Assembly (NCBI RefSeq): GCF_905250085.1 | Contig: NZ_CAJNOB010000001.1 | Location: 40,624 to 104,623, forward strand | From: Candidatus Methylacidithermus pantelleriae | GTDB taxonomy: Bacteria > Verrucomicrobiota > Verrucomicrobiia > Methylacidiphilales > Methylacidiphilaceae | Reading direction: 5' to 3' | DNA: 64,000 bases | Shown: in pieces, positions 1 through 8,577 of the stretch | How positions within the stretch are numbered: position 1 is the stretch's first letter | Layout: each line of letters starts with the position of its first letter | The notes under the pieces: model-generated | Seen by the model: the letters and a program-made list of their open reading frames with translations, nothing else | Told to the model about the DNA's origin: nothing | The model's database searches: none | Position numbers and translations under genes: made by a program

Positions 1-2
1 AA

Positions 3-446
3 AACTCCGATACCACATACCGGCTCTATGACTGGGGGCGGAAACGCGAAAAAGAGCGTGAGCTTGAGGCCTGGGAGACGGTCCACGCGTGCATCCAGTG
101 GGATGATTGGGAGCCAGAGCCCCACTTTTCCCCGGGATCCTGGAGTGTGGAGCTTCCTTTTTGTAGCTTCTGGCGAACCGTCCTCACGAGGGCTGAGCCT
201 TCCTTCTGGCACCCAGCTGGTAAAAGTTTCCTCTACCATTTTTGCGCGGAAGGCAGCATTCGATTTTTCGATAGGGAATTTGGCCCTGGTCGAGGGTGGC
301 TCGTAAGTGCGGATCACCCCTCTTATACCCTTGAGGCCCTGAGCGAGAGTGCCATCCTCTTAACCGTGGGGTTTCCCGGGCTGGCTTCGGAAAGTCTAGG
401 AGGAAAAGCCCCGGTAGTGGGCGGAAAATCCAAAGCCAGATCTTGA
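3..446 (+). CDS. manA: Mannose-6-phosphate isomerase, class I, C-terminal part
   Basis: The open frame runs in from the left edge and stops with TGA at 444-446, giving the last 147 residues. It begins with NSDTTYRLYDWGR, the characteristic C-terminal cupin segment of class I (zinc-dependent) mannose-6-phosphate isomerases, which interconvert fructose-6-P and mannose-6-P for GDP-mannose and glycan synthesis. A later DHPSYTLEAL stretch also fits the C-terminal barrel. The metal-binding N-terminal half lies outside the window. Internal Met/GTG codons do not look like real starts because the family motif lies upstream of them. I am confident of the family, less so of the exact sugar-phosphate substrate. 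Confidence 0.82.
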   Translation, partial: NSDTTYRLYDWGRKREKERELEAWETVHACIQWDDWEPEPHFSPGSWSVELPFCSFWRTVLTRAEPSFWHPAGKSFLYHFCAEGSIRFFDREFGPGRGWLVSADHPSYTLEALSESAILLTVGFPGLASESLGGKAPVVGGKSKARS

Positions 447-559
447 CACTTGGAAAGAAAGGAAAGCAGAGGGTTTTATGGGGGTAGCTGGAATCCTTAC
501 CGCAAGGCCACTGGTGGCTTCGGAAGTCGTGAGCCGGTTCTTTGGTGCGGACTGACGCG

Positions 560-1801
560 ATGAGCCTGATCGTTCAAAAATACGGTGGCAGTTCTGTCGC
601 CAACACAGAGCGCATTCGGAAGGTGGCGGAACGAATAGCGCGCGTGTGGCGCGAGGGACACAAGCTTGTGATTGTGGTCAGTGCCATGTCCGGGGTTACG
701 GACCGGCTCATCGAGCTTGCTAGGGAGATTTGCCCGGAACCCAGTGGCCGGGAACTAGACGTCCTTTTGGCTACAGGCGAACAGACTTCTATGGCGCTTT
801 TGGCCATGGCTCTTCATTCCCTCAAAATCCCGGCTGTTTCTCTTACAGGAGCGCAAGCAGGGATTGTTACGGACGGAAGCCATACCCGGGCTAAGATTGC
901 CAACATCACTCCCAAACGGCTTCGAGAGCACCTGCAGGCCGGCCAAGTGGTGATCGTGGCAGGATTTCAAGGCCAAACGGAAACAGGGAGTATCACCACT
1001 TTGGGCCGGGGAGGATCCGATTTGACCGCGATCGCACTGGCGGCGGTCCTACGTGCGGATCTTTGCCAGATTTTCACCGACGTGGACGGGGTCTTTACCG
1101 CTGACCCAAAGATTGTACCCAATGCGACCAAGATTTCGGAAATCTCCTACGATGAAATGCTCGAGATGGCCGCTTTGGGGTCCAAAGTCATGCAAGCCCG
1201 GTCGGTGGAGTTTGCAAAGAAGTTCAAGGTGGTTTTCGAGGTCCGGTCGAGTTTTCATGACAAGCCCGGCACCGTAGTTAGGGAGGCAACGGAGGATATG
1301 GAAAACGTTGTGGTACGAGGAGTGACTCTAGACCGAGATCAGGCCAAGCTCACGATCCTTGGCGTACCCGATCGGCCGGGGATTGCGGCCCACATTTTTA
1401 CGGCTTTAGCCGAAGCGGATATCAACGTCGATATGATCGTGCAAAATGTCTCACAACACGGGACAACCGACATTACGTTTACGGTCCGCAAGGAAGAACT
1501 TGCAAGGGCTCGGCGTGTGACCGAACCCATCGCAGCGGAGATTGGGGCTCGTGAGATCCGCTGGGAGGAAGCTATTGCCAAGCTTTCCGTAGTTGGGATT
1601 GGCATGCGGTCGCATAGCGGAGTGGCTGCGAAACTTTTTCATGCTCTAGCCCAGGCCGGTATCAACGTGCAGATGATTTCCACGAGCGAGATCAAAATCT
1701 CGGTGGTCGTTGATGAAGCGTCGGCCATCAAGGCCGCGCGGGTGGTTCATGATGCCTTTGAACTTGGCCACCAAGGATCCCCGGATTCTTCTGGAGGTTA
1801 G
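560..1801 (+). CDS. lysC: Aspartate kinase
   Basis: This protein of 413 residues phosphorylates aspartate, the first step to lysine, threonine, methionine and diaminopimelate. The N-terminus has the kinase signature IVQKYGGSSV (residues 4-13), followed by VVSAMSGVTDRL and the substrate loop TLGRGGSDLTA. The C-terminal third carries two ACT regulatory domains, the first around LTILGVPDRPGIAAHIF and the second around LSVVGIGMRSHSGVAAKLF, so lysine and/or threonine feedback is expected. I chose ATG 560 because the kinase motif starts right after it; an in-frame TTG at 542 would add six residues without a family match. Neither start has a strong Shine-Dalgarno. The 3' end overlaps the convergent TPR gene by 4 nt. 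Confidence 0.95.
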   Translation: MSLIVQKYGGSSVANTERIRKVAERIARVWREGHKLVIVVSAMSGVTDRLIELAREICPEPSGRELDVLLATGEQTSMALLAMALHSLKIPAVSLTGAQAGIVTDGSHTRAKIANITPKRLREHLQAGQVVIVAGFQGQTETGSITTLGRGGSDLTAIALAAVLRADLCQIFTDVDGVFTADPKIVPNATKISEISYDEMLEMAALGSKVMQARSVEFAKKFKVVFEVRSSFHDKPGTVVREATEDMENVVVRGVTLDRDQAKLTILGVPDRPGIAAHIFTALAEADINVDMIVQNVSQHGTTDITFTVRKEELARARRVTEPIAAEIGAREIRWEEAIAKLSVVGIGMRSHSGVAAKLFHALAQAGINVQMISTSEIKISVVVDEASAIKAARVVHDAFELGHQGSPDSSGG

Positions 1802-2412
1802 GGAAGAGGCTTTTTGCCTTCGGTTGGTACCGAAGGGAGACGATCCAAAATGGCCTGTGCCATATCCTGGAGCCGGCTGGAAGGAAACCGGGACAAAAAT
1901 TGTTCGAGGGTCTTTCTTGCTTCCTGGGGGTTGCCCATGTCCTCTTGGAGCCTAGCTAGTCCGACATAGGCAAGCTCTTGATAGACAGAAAGACGGTTTT
2001 GGCGAAGAACCTCCCGGTAGAACTTCTCCGCCTCTTGGACCTTCCTTTCCAATCGTAAGCAGTTGGCTCTGCCAATCTCCGCTGCGGGAAAAAGCTCATG
2101 GCCCGGGTAACGTTCGAGGAAACGAGCAAAGAGATCTGCGGCCTGAAGGATCGCGCCGTTTTGGCTATCAGCAAAAGCCAGTCGAAGAAGCCAGATCGCA
2201 GAGAGAGGAAGATGTTGGTATCGATCCGCTACTCGAACTTTGGCCTCCCGGTCCTTCGCTCGATAAAACTCCTCTGCAGCTACCAAGCTTTTCCCTTCCA
2301 ACTGGGTTTCCCGTACCAGGTACATGACAAGAAAACATAGCCCCAAAAGCGAGAGAAGGGCCGCAGCCACAAGACCAATGAATCGCCAAGGGCGCCGAGC
2401 TTGCCGGAACAT
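1798..2412 (-). CDS. Membrane-anchored tetratricopeptide-repeat protein
   Basis: This encodes 204 residues. The N-terminus is a basic stretch followed by one hydrophobic segment (about residues 11-33), an uncleaved anchor or signal peptide. The rest is helical TPR-like sequence, with units around AADLFARFLERYPGHELFP, AEKFYREVLRQN and ARKTLEQFLSRFPSS, resembling YfgM/BamD-type periplasmic TPR proteins. It probably serves as an envelope protein-interaction scaffold; no catalytic motif is visible. It is convergent with lysC (4-nt overlap) and divergent from the DUF3088 gene, so it is likely transcribed alone. Confidence 0.75.
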   Translation of the reverse strand: MFRQARRPWRFIGLVAAALLSLLGLCFLVMYLVRETQLEGKSLVAAEEFYRAKDREAKVRVADRYQHLPLSAIWLLRLAFADSQNGAILQAADLFARFLERYPGHELFPAAEIGRANCLRLERKVQEAEKFYREVLRQNRLSVYQELAYVGLARLQEDMGNPQEARKTLEQFLSRFPSSRLQDMAQAILDRLPSVPTEGKKPLP

Positions 2413-2459
2413 GGCCGCGGGTTACTTTACTCAAAAAGACGACGAATCCCGAGCGCCAA

Positions 2460-2819
2460 ATGGCAAAAAAAAGGTTCGGTACCCTGTTTGTTCTGGCACC
2501 GGGTTTTGAAGACGGCCCGGGAACAAGTTTTTACTGCCCTTACTGCATGATGTTCGAAGGCCTTCTTTGTCGTTTTCCCAGCTTGGGGACAGAGCTCGAA
2601 GTACAGCGGATTGCCTTCGCCCGGCCGAGGGAAGCGTTGGTACGGCTATTGGGAGATGAGCACCAGGCTTGTCCTGTGCTGGTGGTCCCGAAAGAGGAAA
2701 AGCTTCCCCATGGGGCGCCTCCACCGAAGGAGGCTTTGGGTCATTATTTTTGGGACGAGCCGGAGGAGATTGCCAAGGTCCTTTCGCTCCGGTTTGCTCT
2801 GCCGATGCCTCATTATTAG
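2460..2819 (+). CDS. DUF3088 family protein
   Basis: This small protein of 119 residues opens LFVLAPGFEDGPGTSFYCPYC, the arrangement I recognise as DUF3088: a beta strand, GFED, then a CxxC pair at about residues 25-28 preceding a helix, much like a thioredoxin fold. A VLVVPKEEKLPHGA segment corresponds to the cis-Pro region of such folds. Family function is unknown; the CPYC pair invites a redox or metal role, which is inference. ATG 2460 is the natural start. It is divergent from the TPR gene, with no operon partner downstream. Confidence 0.72.
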   Translation: MAKKRFGTLFVLAPGFEDGPGTSFYCPYCMMFEGLLCRFPSLGTELEVQRIAFARPREALVRLLGDEHQACPVLVVPKEEKLPHGAPPPKEALGHYFWDEPEEIAKVLSLRFALPMPHY

Positions 2820-3414
2820 CCGGGCAGAACGTTCTTTCTTCCAAAGAGGGACCCTAGCTTTGCCTGCGGGAGAATGGACTGGAGAGCCGAGGGGTAAAAC
2901 GGTTCTCACGGAGTTTGTGAAACTGGCGAAGCTACACCGGCAGGGCCGTTTTCGCCTGTTTTGTTTGCTCGGTGTCCGGCACCTTGGCTAAAGAAAGAGC
3001 ACGGGTTTTTGTCTTAGGCAGCGAAAGAAGATCTCCAGGCCGTGTTGGAGTGAGAAGCTGCCCGGATCTTTTTTACCGGGGGGCCTCAGGTAAACCATGG
3101 GGTGGATTTTGTGGTGAGAACTAGGCTTGTGCGGTGAAGGAGAGTCCTTTGCCAGGGGACCGAGTCCTGGAAAACCTAGCCTTTCTGACGTTGGCTCGGC
3201 GTAGCGACGTTTCAGGGCTTCTTCGAAGAGAAGGCCTCTCAAAAAACGTTTTTTTCTCTGGTCCTGTCAGAGAAAAGAGTGCATGAGCTCTCTTGGAGAA
3301 GAACACTTTCGAGCGCTTGCTTCGGAGGATGCATCGGCTATCCTAGTAGGGCAAAGGCGGTGTAGGGTATCGTTAGGCGCTTACCGCTTGCTAGGTTTTC
3401 AAGGTTTCGCGTTT
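2820..3414. other. Non-coding interval before tRNA-Thr
   Basis: I see no convincing gene in these roughly 600 bases. The short open frames have no recognisable motif, no good ribosome binding site and overlap each other on both strands. The stretch should contain the promoter of the tRNA-Thr gene, but I could not point to a clear -35/-10 pair. Confidence 0.5.
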
Positions 3415-3487
3415 GCCGCTTTAGCTCAGCTGGTAGAGCAGCGCTTTCGTAAAGCGCGGGTCGTGGGTTCGAATCCCACAAGCGGCT
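3415..3487 (+). tRNA. tRNA-Thr (anticodon CGU)
   Basis: A complete cloverleaf folds by eye: acceptor stem 3415-3421 with 3480-3486, discriminator U at 3487, D arm TAGCTCAGCTGGTAGAGCA, anticodon stem 3441-3445/3453-3457 enclosing TTCGTAA (anticodon CGT at 3448-3450), and T arm GTGGGTTCGAATCCCAC. CCA is not encoded. It reads ACG codons. Confidence 0.97.
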
Positions 3488-3640
3488 TCGGAAAGAATAG
3501 ACCTAACTTCCTATAGGACAAGCGCTTAACAGGCTGTATTGACGAGGGCAAGAAATTACGATCCGTGCCTACACAAACCGGCTAAGGACACATGCATCAT
3601 GGCGAGACTTTGGAGGGAGAATGGATCGGGTAGCTCGGGG

Positions 3641-3778
3641 ATAAGCTCCTTTTATGTCCTACACTCGGGGGGAGACGTATCGGTAGCGAGCTTATATAGG
3701 TTGGGGGGCCGCCAGTCCTGCGGGTCATGAGCCCCTTACACTTTTCCCCACAAGCTATAAGGCGGCCCCCAGACCCGC
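3641..3778 (+). other. Candidate structured RNA with interleaved stems
   Basis: Three perfect inverted-repeat pairs sit close together. ATAAGCTC (3641-3648) pairs with GAGCTTAT (3688-3695). GGGGGCCGCC (3704-3713) pairs with GGCGGCCCCC (3761-3770). GCGGGTC (3720-3726) pairs with GACCCGC (3772-3778). The last two are interleaved (A-B-A'-B'), which in RNA would be an H-type pseudoknot with 10-bp and 7-bp stems. No protein-coding frame explains them. The strand is a guess from the upstream tRNA-Thr. It could instead be a mobile-element end or two competing hairpins. Confidence 0.4.
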
Positions 3779-3810
3779 AAGTCTCACTAGCGCAAGCCTA
3801 CTATTTTCCC

Positions 3811-3919
3811 ATGAAAAAAGATGCGTTGAAAATCTCTTTACACATCGACCCTACACAGTTGTCCATAAGTCCTTAACTTCCAACACAAAGGTCAAAAAAC
3901 CTGGGCAAGATAAGCTAGG
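3811..3919 (+). repeat. Dispersed 107-bp repeat, copy 1
   Basis: This stretch aligns almost without gaps to 61832-61937 in the same orientation. The core 3831-3872 matches 61851-61892 at 36 of 42 positions, and both copies start at ATGAAAA and end at TAAGCTAG with near-equal spacing. Both lie downstream of a tRNA gene (here tRNA-Thr, there tRNA-Asn). The core includes GACCCTACACA and a degenerate DnaA-box-like 9-mer. No terminal inverted repeats or coding frame were seen. Confidence 0.75.
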
Positions 3920-4202
3920 ATACGACCAGCCGTCTCCGGTTCTGTCTTCGCCAAAGAGTCTTCCCGATAACCCGCCCGGCATCCCTCCAGTAAGGGGAGA
4001 CCCCTTTTGCCCCTTTCCTATGACGGGATCGAAAGATCCCAAAAAAGAGGTGTTCTTTCGCTCCCTTTTCCTCCCTTTTTCCCTTTCCAATGACTTCCAG
4101 CAAGCACAAGGCAAGTGGTTGGCCTCGCGAAGGGAAAGGTTTTCGCTCCCCATCAAAGATCCGCTCCCTTTTGTAAGACCTCCCCTAATCGATTTTTTTC
4201 CT

Positions 4203-5942
4203 TCAAGGGTCGACCCATTTGCCCTTTTCTCGGATGAGTTCGATGAGTCGGTCGACCGCTTCTTCTTCCGGGATATTAAACCGGACGGGCGTTTTACCCA
4301 CATACAGGTTCACCTTTCCAGGCGCCCCCCCGACATACCCAAAATCAGCATCCGCCATTTCCCCTGGTCCATTCACAATGCATCCCATGACTGCAATCTT
4401 AACGCCCTTTAAGTGCCCGGTAGCCGCCCGAATCCTCGCGGTTGTTTGTTGCAGGTCAAAAAGCGTTCTTCCACAAGACGGGCACGCCACAAATTCCGTC
4501 TTGAACGAACGGGTTCCGGCCCCTTGAAGCACATGATAGGCCAAAAGGACGGCCTCTTTCGGATCCGGTTCGTTACGAACCAAAACGGCATCACCGATTC
4601 CCTCGCACAAAAGAACCCCGATTTGGATGGAGGTATCTAAAATCGTCCGGAGCTGGTCCGGCCAGGTGCCCTTTTCCTGGGGCCAAAAGGTATCCTTGAG
4701 AAGGATGGGATGCCACGAGGGAATGCGAGCAGCTAGCAGGCGAAACGCATACAAGGGTGGAAGCGGGGTTCGGTCGGCGATCGTGACGAGGCAAGGTTCG
4801 CGTATGTTCCACAGGCTCTTCCAGCTTTCTTCCTGATCGAGCCGGACTTCCCTTGGCCGTACCGTCTCCAAATCGAACTCGGGCAAAAGTTCACCTAGTG
4901 CGGGGTCTTGAATGAGTTGCTCTCGTTCCTTCCGGGTAGTTACGGCTACCCGCACCGGGGAATCCCCCCCTACGGAAATCCCATCCGGTAGGGTGAGCTT
5001 CCGTGAAGACCGCCGCTCGTACTCCCAACCAGCCGGAATCACCATCCCCTCGGGACTTTGGTTCCGGTAACGTTCCACCAGTTCCACCAACGCCCTTGCT
5101 ACCGGGATTTCCTCCTTACTGGGTTCGGTTAAGGAAACCCGGATGGTGTCACCTATCCCTTCCGCTAGAAGACCTCCAATCCCAATGGCGCTTTTAATCC
5201 GGCCATCAATCCCATCCCCAGCCTCTGTTACACCCAGGTGAATGGGATAATTCCAATCATCCCCCTGCTCTTCCAAACGGCGAACCAGAAGGCGATAAGC
5301 TGCCAGCATGACTTTCGGATTGGAGGCCTTCATCGAAAAGACAAGCTCGTGCAAACCCCATTTCCTTGCGACTCGAGCGTATTCCAGAGCGCTTTCCACC
5401 ATGCCTGCCGGTGTGTCCCCGTAACGGTTCGTAATACGATCCGAAAGCGAACCGTGGTTAACCCCAATCCGCAAAGCGACCCCGCGACGCAAACACTCCA
5501 AAACAAGCGGTCGAAAGGTTTGCTCGATTTTCTCTAACTCCCGGGCGTATTCCGCGTCCGTATAGACGCGAACGGCAAATTTTTTGCGGTCACAGAAGTT
5601 GCCCGGATTGATGCGGACTTTCTCTACCCATCGAACCGCCTCCATGGCCGCCTCGGGTTTAAAGTGAATGTCCGCAACCAAGGGAACAGAACAACCCAAG
5701 GCCCCCAAACGCTCACGGATGGCCCCTAAATTGGCTGCATCCCGTACCGTCGGAGCCGCCAGCCGAACCAGTTGGCAGCCTGCCGCCACAAGTTCCAGGG
5801 TTTCTTGGACGCATTTTTCCGTGTCCAACGTATCAGAGGTCAACATGGACTGTACGACGATCCCGTTTCCCCCTCCGATGGTAAGCGTACCAACTCGTAC
5901 CGGCCGGGTCGCCCTTGGACGTTTCCTATAATCCACCCTCAC
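4203..5942 (-). CDS. ispG: 4-hydroxy-3-methylbut-2-enyl diphosphate synthase, long form
   Basis: This [4Fe-4S] enzyme of the MEP isoprenoid pathway converts ME-cPP to HMBPP. The protein has 579 residues, far longer than the roughly 370-residue enzyme of E. coli. Between the N-terminal TIM-barrel domain (VQSMLTSDT, VADIHFKPEAA, KVRINPGNF, GVNHGSLSDRI) and the C-terminal iron-sulfur domain there is a large extra domain, as in plants and Chlamydia. Cluster ligands are visible in EFVACPSCGRTLFDL and MGCIVNGPGEMADADFGYVGG. It is the last gene of the thrS-to-ispG run, and its start abuts the stop of rseP (shared position 5942). Confidence 0.96.
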   Translation of the reverse strand: MRVDYRKRPRATRPVRVGTLTIGGGNGIVVQSMLTSDTLDTEKCVQETLELVAAGCQLVRLAAPTVRDAANLGAIRERLGALGCSVPLVADIHFKPEAAMEAVRWVEKVRINPGNFCDRKKFAVRVYTDAEYARELEKIEQTFRPLVLECLRRGVALRIGVNHGSLSDRITNRYGDTPAGMVESALEYARVARKWGLHELVFSMKASNPKVMLAAYRLLVRRLEEQGDDWNYPIHLGVTEAGDGIDGRIKSAIGIGGLLAEGIGDTIRVSLTEPSKEEIPVARALVELVERYRNQSPEGMVIPAGWEYERRSSRKLTLPDGISVGGDSPVRVAVTTRKEREQLIQDPALGELLPEFDLETVRPREVRLDQEESWKSLWNIREPCLVTIADRTPLPPLYAFRLLAARIPSWHPILLKDTFWPQEKGTWPDQLRTILDTSIQIGVLLCEGIGDAVLVRNEPDPKEAVLLAYHVLQGAGTRSFKTEFVACPSCGRTLFDLQQTTARIRAATGHLKGVKIAVMGCIVNGPGEMADADFGYVGGAPGKVNLYVGKTPVRFNIPEEEAVDRLIELIREKGKWVDP

Positions 5943-7363
5943 TACTGACTGCCTCCACTTTCCACCCCGGGGGGAGCAAATCGCATCGGGGGAGCCTCGC
6001 GAGACCTCCTCCAGGGAAGATCCTGCACGTCAAAAAAGGTGACGTAGAGCATATAACCGATAAGAACCGTCGCACAAGCCGTCTGTAAAGCTTGCAACGT
6101 CTCCTGCTTGAGAGGCCTGCCCCGCAACCCCTCAATCACGGCCAAAAGAATATGCCCCCCGTCCAGTACGGGAATCGGGACAAGGTTTAAAAGGGCCAGG
6201 TTCACATTGAAAAGAACACTAAACCACAAGGCGAGACGCCACCCCTGTTCGCTTTCAAAGAGCATGTAGTAAAACCGCATAATCCCCACCGGCCCGCTTA
6301 AATGTTGCGGTTTAATATCCGAGCGGGGGGAAAGAATCGCCGAAATCGTGCTGGCCATCGCTGCTACGCTGGTTCGGAATTGGGTCCACGGATCCGGATG
6401 GACGATCCGCACAACCCCATTGAGATCCCACTGAATGCCCAGTTTGGGTTTATCCTCTCCGACCGGTCGTTCCGGCCGGACCACCACCTCCCATTGGGTG
6501 TTCCCTCGCCGGACCGTCAGCCGCACCGGTTGATTTCCCTGCTGCGCGATATAATCCCCTAGGGCCAGAGGAGAGAGAAGTTTTTGCCCGTCTACCGCAA
6601 GAATTTGATCATTGGGTCGGATCCCAGCTCGTTCGGCCGGGCTATGGGGGAACACCTTAGCCACCACAGGGGTTTGGGCCGGAAGAATCAAGATCTGACG
6701 GAGGCCTCGCCTTTGAAAAAACCCTCTGTCGAGCCGTTCCGGGACCACTTGGAGATCCAAAATCTTGCCTTGCCTTTCGATTTTGAGATGGATCGAAGTC
6801 CCTTCACTCCGGACGATTCGCCATGCAATCGCGCTGTCATCCATCCCTTGGAACTGCTGGACCGGGTGATGATCCACTTCAAGGATCCGGTCTCCCGGTC
6901 GCACCCCGGCTCGGTCAGCAGGGCCTCCCTTGACTACATACCCGATCACGGTGGTCAATTCGCTTTCGCTCACGGGTCGACCCACCACCCAAACCACGCA
7001 AGCAAACACCAAGGCCAGTATTAAGCTCGCCACCGGCCCCGCTGCTGCCACAATGATTTTGTCCAGCGGGCTAACCGAAGGAAAGGAAGAATCTGGCTCG
7101 GCTACCTTCCCTTCCAAGAGCTCCACAGGCCCCATCTGGGGTAACGCAACATAACCTCCCGCCGGAATCCATCCCAGGCTAAACTCGATTCCCCAGAGTT
7201 TGCGCTTCCAAATGGGCGTGCCAAACCAGATCCCGACTCGCTCCACAACCAACCCTCTCCAGCGTGCCGCCACCAAATGACCCAGCTCATGAACCATAAT
7301 GAGCAGGTTGAACAAAAAGAGGACCTCGGAGAGGATCGCAAGGAAATGGATCCACCGGCTCAC
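5942..7363 (-). CDS. rseP: RIP zinc metalloprotease (site-2 protease)
   Basis: This inner-membrane site-2 protease has 473 residues. It has the zinc motif HELGH close to the N-terminus in a membrane segment (LIMVHELGHLVAARW), central PDZ domains (GGPADRAGVRPGDRILEVD and HSPAERAGIRPNDQILAVD) and the C-terminal LDG motif in NLVPIPVLDGGHI, the third zinc ligand region. Such proteases cleave anti-sigma factors and leftover signal peptides. I chose the GTG at 7363, whose GTGA overlaps the dxr stop, implying translational coupling; the longer open frame upstream is only shadow within dxr. Confidence 0.93.
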   Translation of the reverse strand: MSRWIHFLAILSEVLFLFNLLIMVHELGHLVAARWRGLVVERVGIWFGTPIWKRKLWGIEFSLGWIPAGGYVALPQMGPVELLEGKVAEPDSSFPSVSPLDKIIVAAAGPVASLILALVFACVVWVVGRPVSESELTTVIGYVVKGGPADRAGVRPGDRILEVDHHPVQQFQGMDDSAIAWRIVRSEGTSIHLKIERQGKILDLQVVPERLDRGFFQRRGLRQILILPAQTPVVAKVFPHSPAERAGIRPNDQILAVDGQKLLSPLALGDYIAQQGNQPVRLTVRRGNTQWEVVVRPERPVGEDKPKLGIQWDLNGVVRIVHPDPWTQFRTSVAAMASTISAILSPRSDIKPQHLSGPVGIMRFYYMLFESEQGWRLALWFSVLFNVNLALLNLVPIPVLDGGHILLAVIEGLRGRPLKQETLQALQTACATVLIGYMLYVTFFDVQDLPWRRSREAPPMRFAPPGVESGGSQ

Positions 7364-8541
7364 TTTTTCGGCTCCCTTACCAATATCGCCCGCTCTTTCA
7401 CCCACTTCTCTGCTTGGGCCCGCGCCCAACGGTCGACCTCCAGGATCTCTTCCAAGCAAGGATGCGCGACCGCCCGGTGCTGCTCCATGACCTCCTGGAC
7501 ACACCGGGGAATGTCCGCAAAGGATAAGCTGCCTTGAAGGAAGGACTGGACGGCAACCTCATTGGCTGCATTAAGCACGCAGGGGAACGTACCCCCACTG
7601 CGGGCCGCCTGCCGGGCCAGCTCCAGAGCTGGAAAGCGCTCTGGGTCAGGCGCCTCAAAGGTTAAACTTCCCACTTGAACTAAGTTAAGGGGGGCCACCT
7701 CGGTGGGCAAACGGTCCGGATAGGTTAGGGCATACTGGATCGGCAGCCGCATGTCAGAGACGGAAAGCTGAGCCAAAACGCTTCCATCCACCCACTCCAC
7801 CAGCGAATGGACGATACTCTGGGGATGGATCACCACCTCAATCTGATCGATCCCCACACCAAAAAGCCAATGCGCTTCAATCACCTCAAGTCCCTTGTTA
7901 AAAAGCGTCGCGGAGTCGACCGTGATCTTGCGACCCATCTTCCAGGTGGGATGCGTCAAAGCTTCCGTTTGGGTCACGTGCGCCAACGCTTCCTTCGGAG
8001 TAGACCGGAAAGGCCCCCCCGAAGCCGTCAAAATAATCCGCCGAAGCTCCTCCCGATTCCGGCCCTCCAAGCATTGAAAAATGGCATTATGCTCGCTATC
8101 AACAGGTAAAAGTCTTCTCCCGTACTTGTGGAGCGCAGCCGTCACAATGGCCCCGGCCATAACCAGAACCTCTTTGCTTGCCAGCGCGATATCCTTCCCC
8201 GTTCGAATCGCCGCAAGCGTCGGCCGGAGCCCAGCGGTACCCACAATGGCCACCAGCACAAGGTCTGCCTCCAGAGTTTCCACCAAATGGCAGAGCCCCT
8301 CCGGACCAGCCAGGCAAGGTACTTCCCTTGGAAGCAGTTTGGCCAGCGCGTGGGCAGCTTGCAAATCGTAAAGAGCCACGGCCTGGGGACGAAACTCCTG
8401 GTACTGCCGCCAGAGTAACTCGTGGTTCGAGCCGGCAGCCAGTCCCACGATCTCCACCCGGTCCGGAAGCGACCGGGCCACCCGGAGTGCATTTTCGCCA
8501 ATGGAACCCGTGGATCCGAGGAGGATGATGCGCTTCTTCAT
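7360..8541 (-). CDS. dxr: 1-deoxy-D-xylulose-5-phosphate reductoisomerase
   Basis: This NADPH-dependent enzyme makes MEP from DXP, the committed step of the non-mevalonate isoprenoid pathway; ispG lies two genes downstream. From ATG 8541 the protein has 393 residues. It shows the Rossmann motif LLGSTGSIGENAL, the hinge SKEVLVMAG, the metal-site segment PVDSEHNAIFQCL, the flexible-loop region ASGGPFRSTP and HPTWKMGRKITVDSATLFNKGLE. A TTG at 8574 is in frame and would add 11 residues; ATG is preferred because the beta strand of the Rossmann fold starts just after it. It lies directly downstream of rplT. Confidence 0.95.
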   Translation of the reverse strand: MKKRIILLGSTGSIGENALRVARSLPDRVEIVGLAAGSNHELLWRQYQEFRPQAVALYDLQAAHALAKLLPREVPCLAGPEGLCHLVETLEADLVLVAIVGTAGLRPTLAAIRTGKDIALASKEVLVMAGAIVTAALHKYGRRLLPVDSEHNAIFQCLEGRNREELRRIILTASGGPFRSTPKEALAHVTQTEALTHPTWKMGRKITVDSATLFNKGLEVIEAHWLFGVGIDQIEVVIHPQSIVHSLVEWVDGSVLAQLSVSDMRLPIQYALTYPDRLPTEVAPLNLVQVGSLTFEAPDPERFPALELARQAARSGGTFPCVLNAANEVAVQSFLQGSLSFADIPRCVQEVMEQHRAVAHPCLEEILEVDRWARAQAEKWVKERAILVREPKK

Positions 8542-8577
8542 GCCCCCTGTTGCCACGGGTTTGCGTTGGCTCAAAAA

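Larger units (their letters stand above)
3488..4202. other. Structured non-coding interval after tRNA-Thr
   Basis: About 700 bases lie between tRNA-Thr and the 3' end of ispG without a credible gene. The interval holds several inverted repeats between 3641 and 3778 and one copy of a dispersed 107-bp repeat (3811-3919), both listed separately. It also holds a small GGGATC/GATCCC hairpin with a GAAA loop (4025-4040). The last part lies downstream of ispG, which ends here on the minus strand. Confidence 0.6.

Noticed and set aside
4021..4046. GGGATC-GAAA-GATCCC hairpin as a terminator for ispG
   Set aside because: The T-run is on the wrong side for minus-strand transcription, and on the plus strand the stem is followed by A residues.
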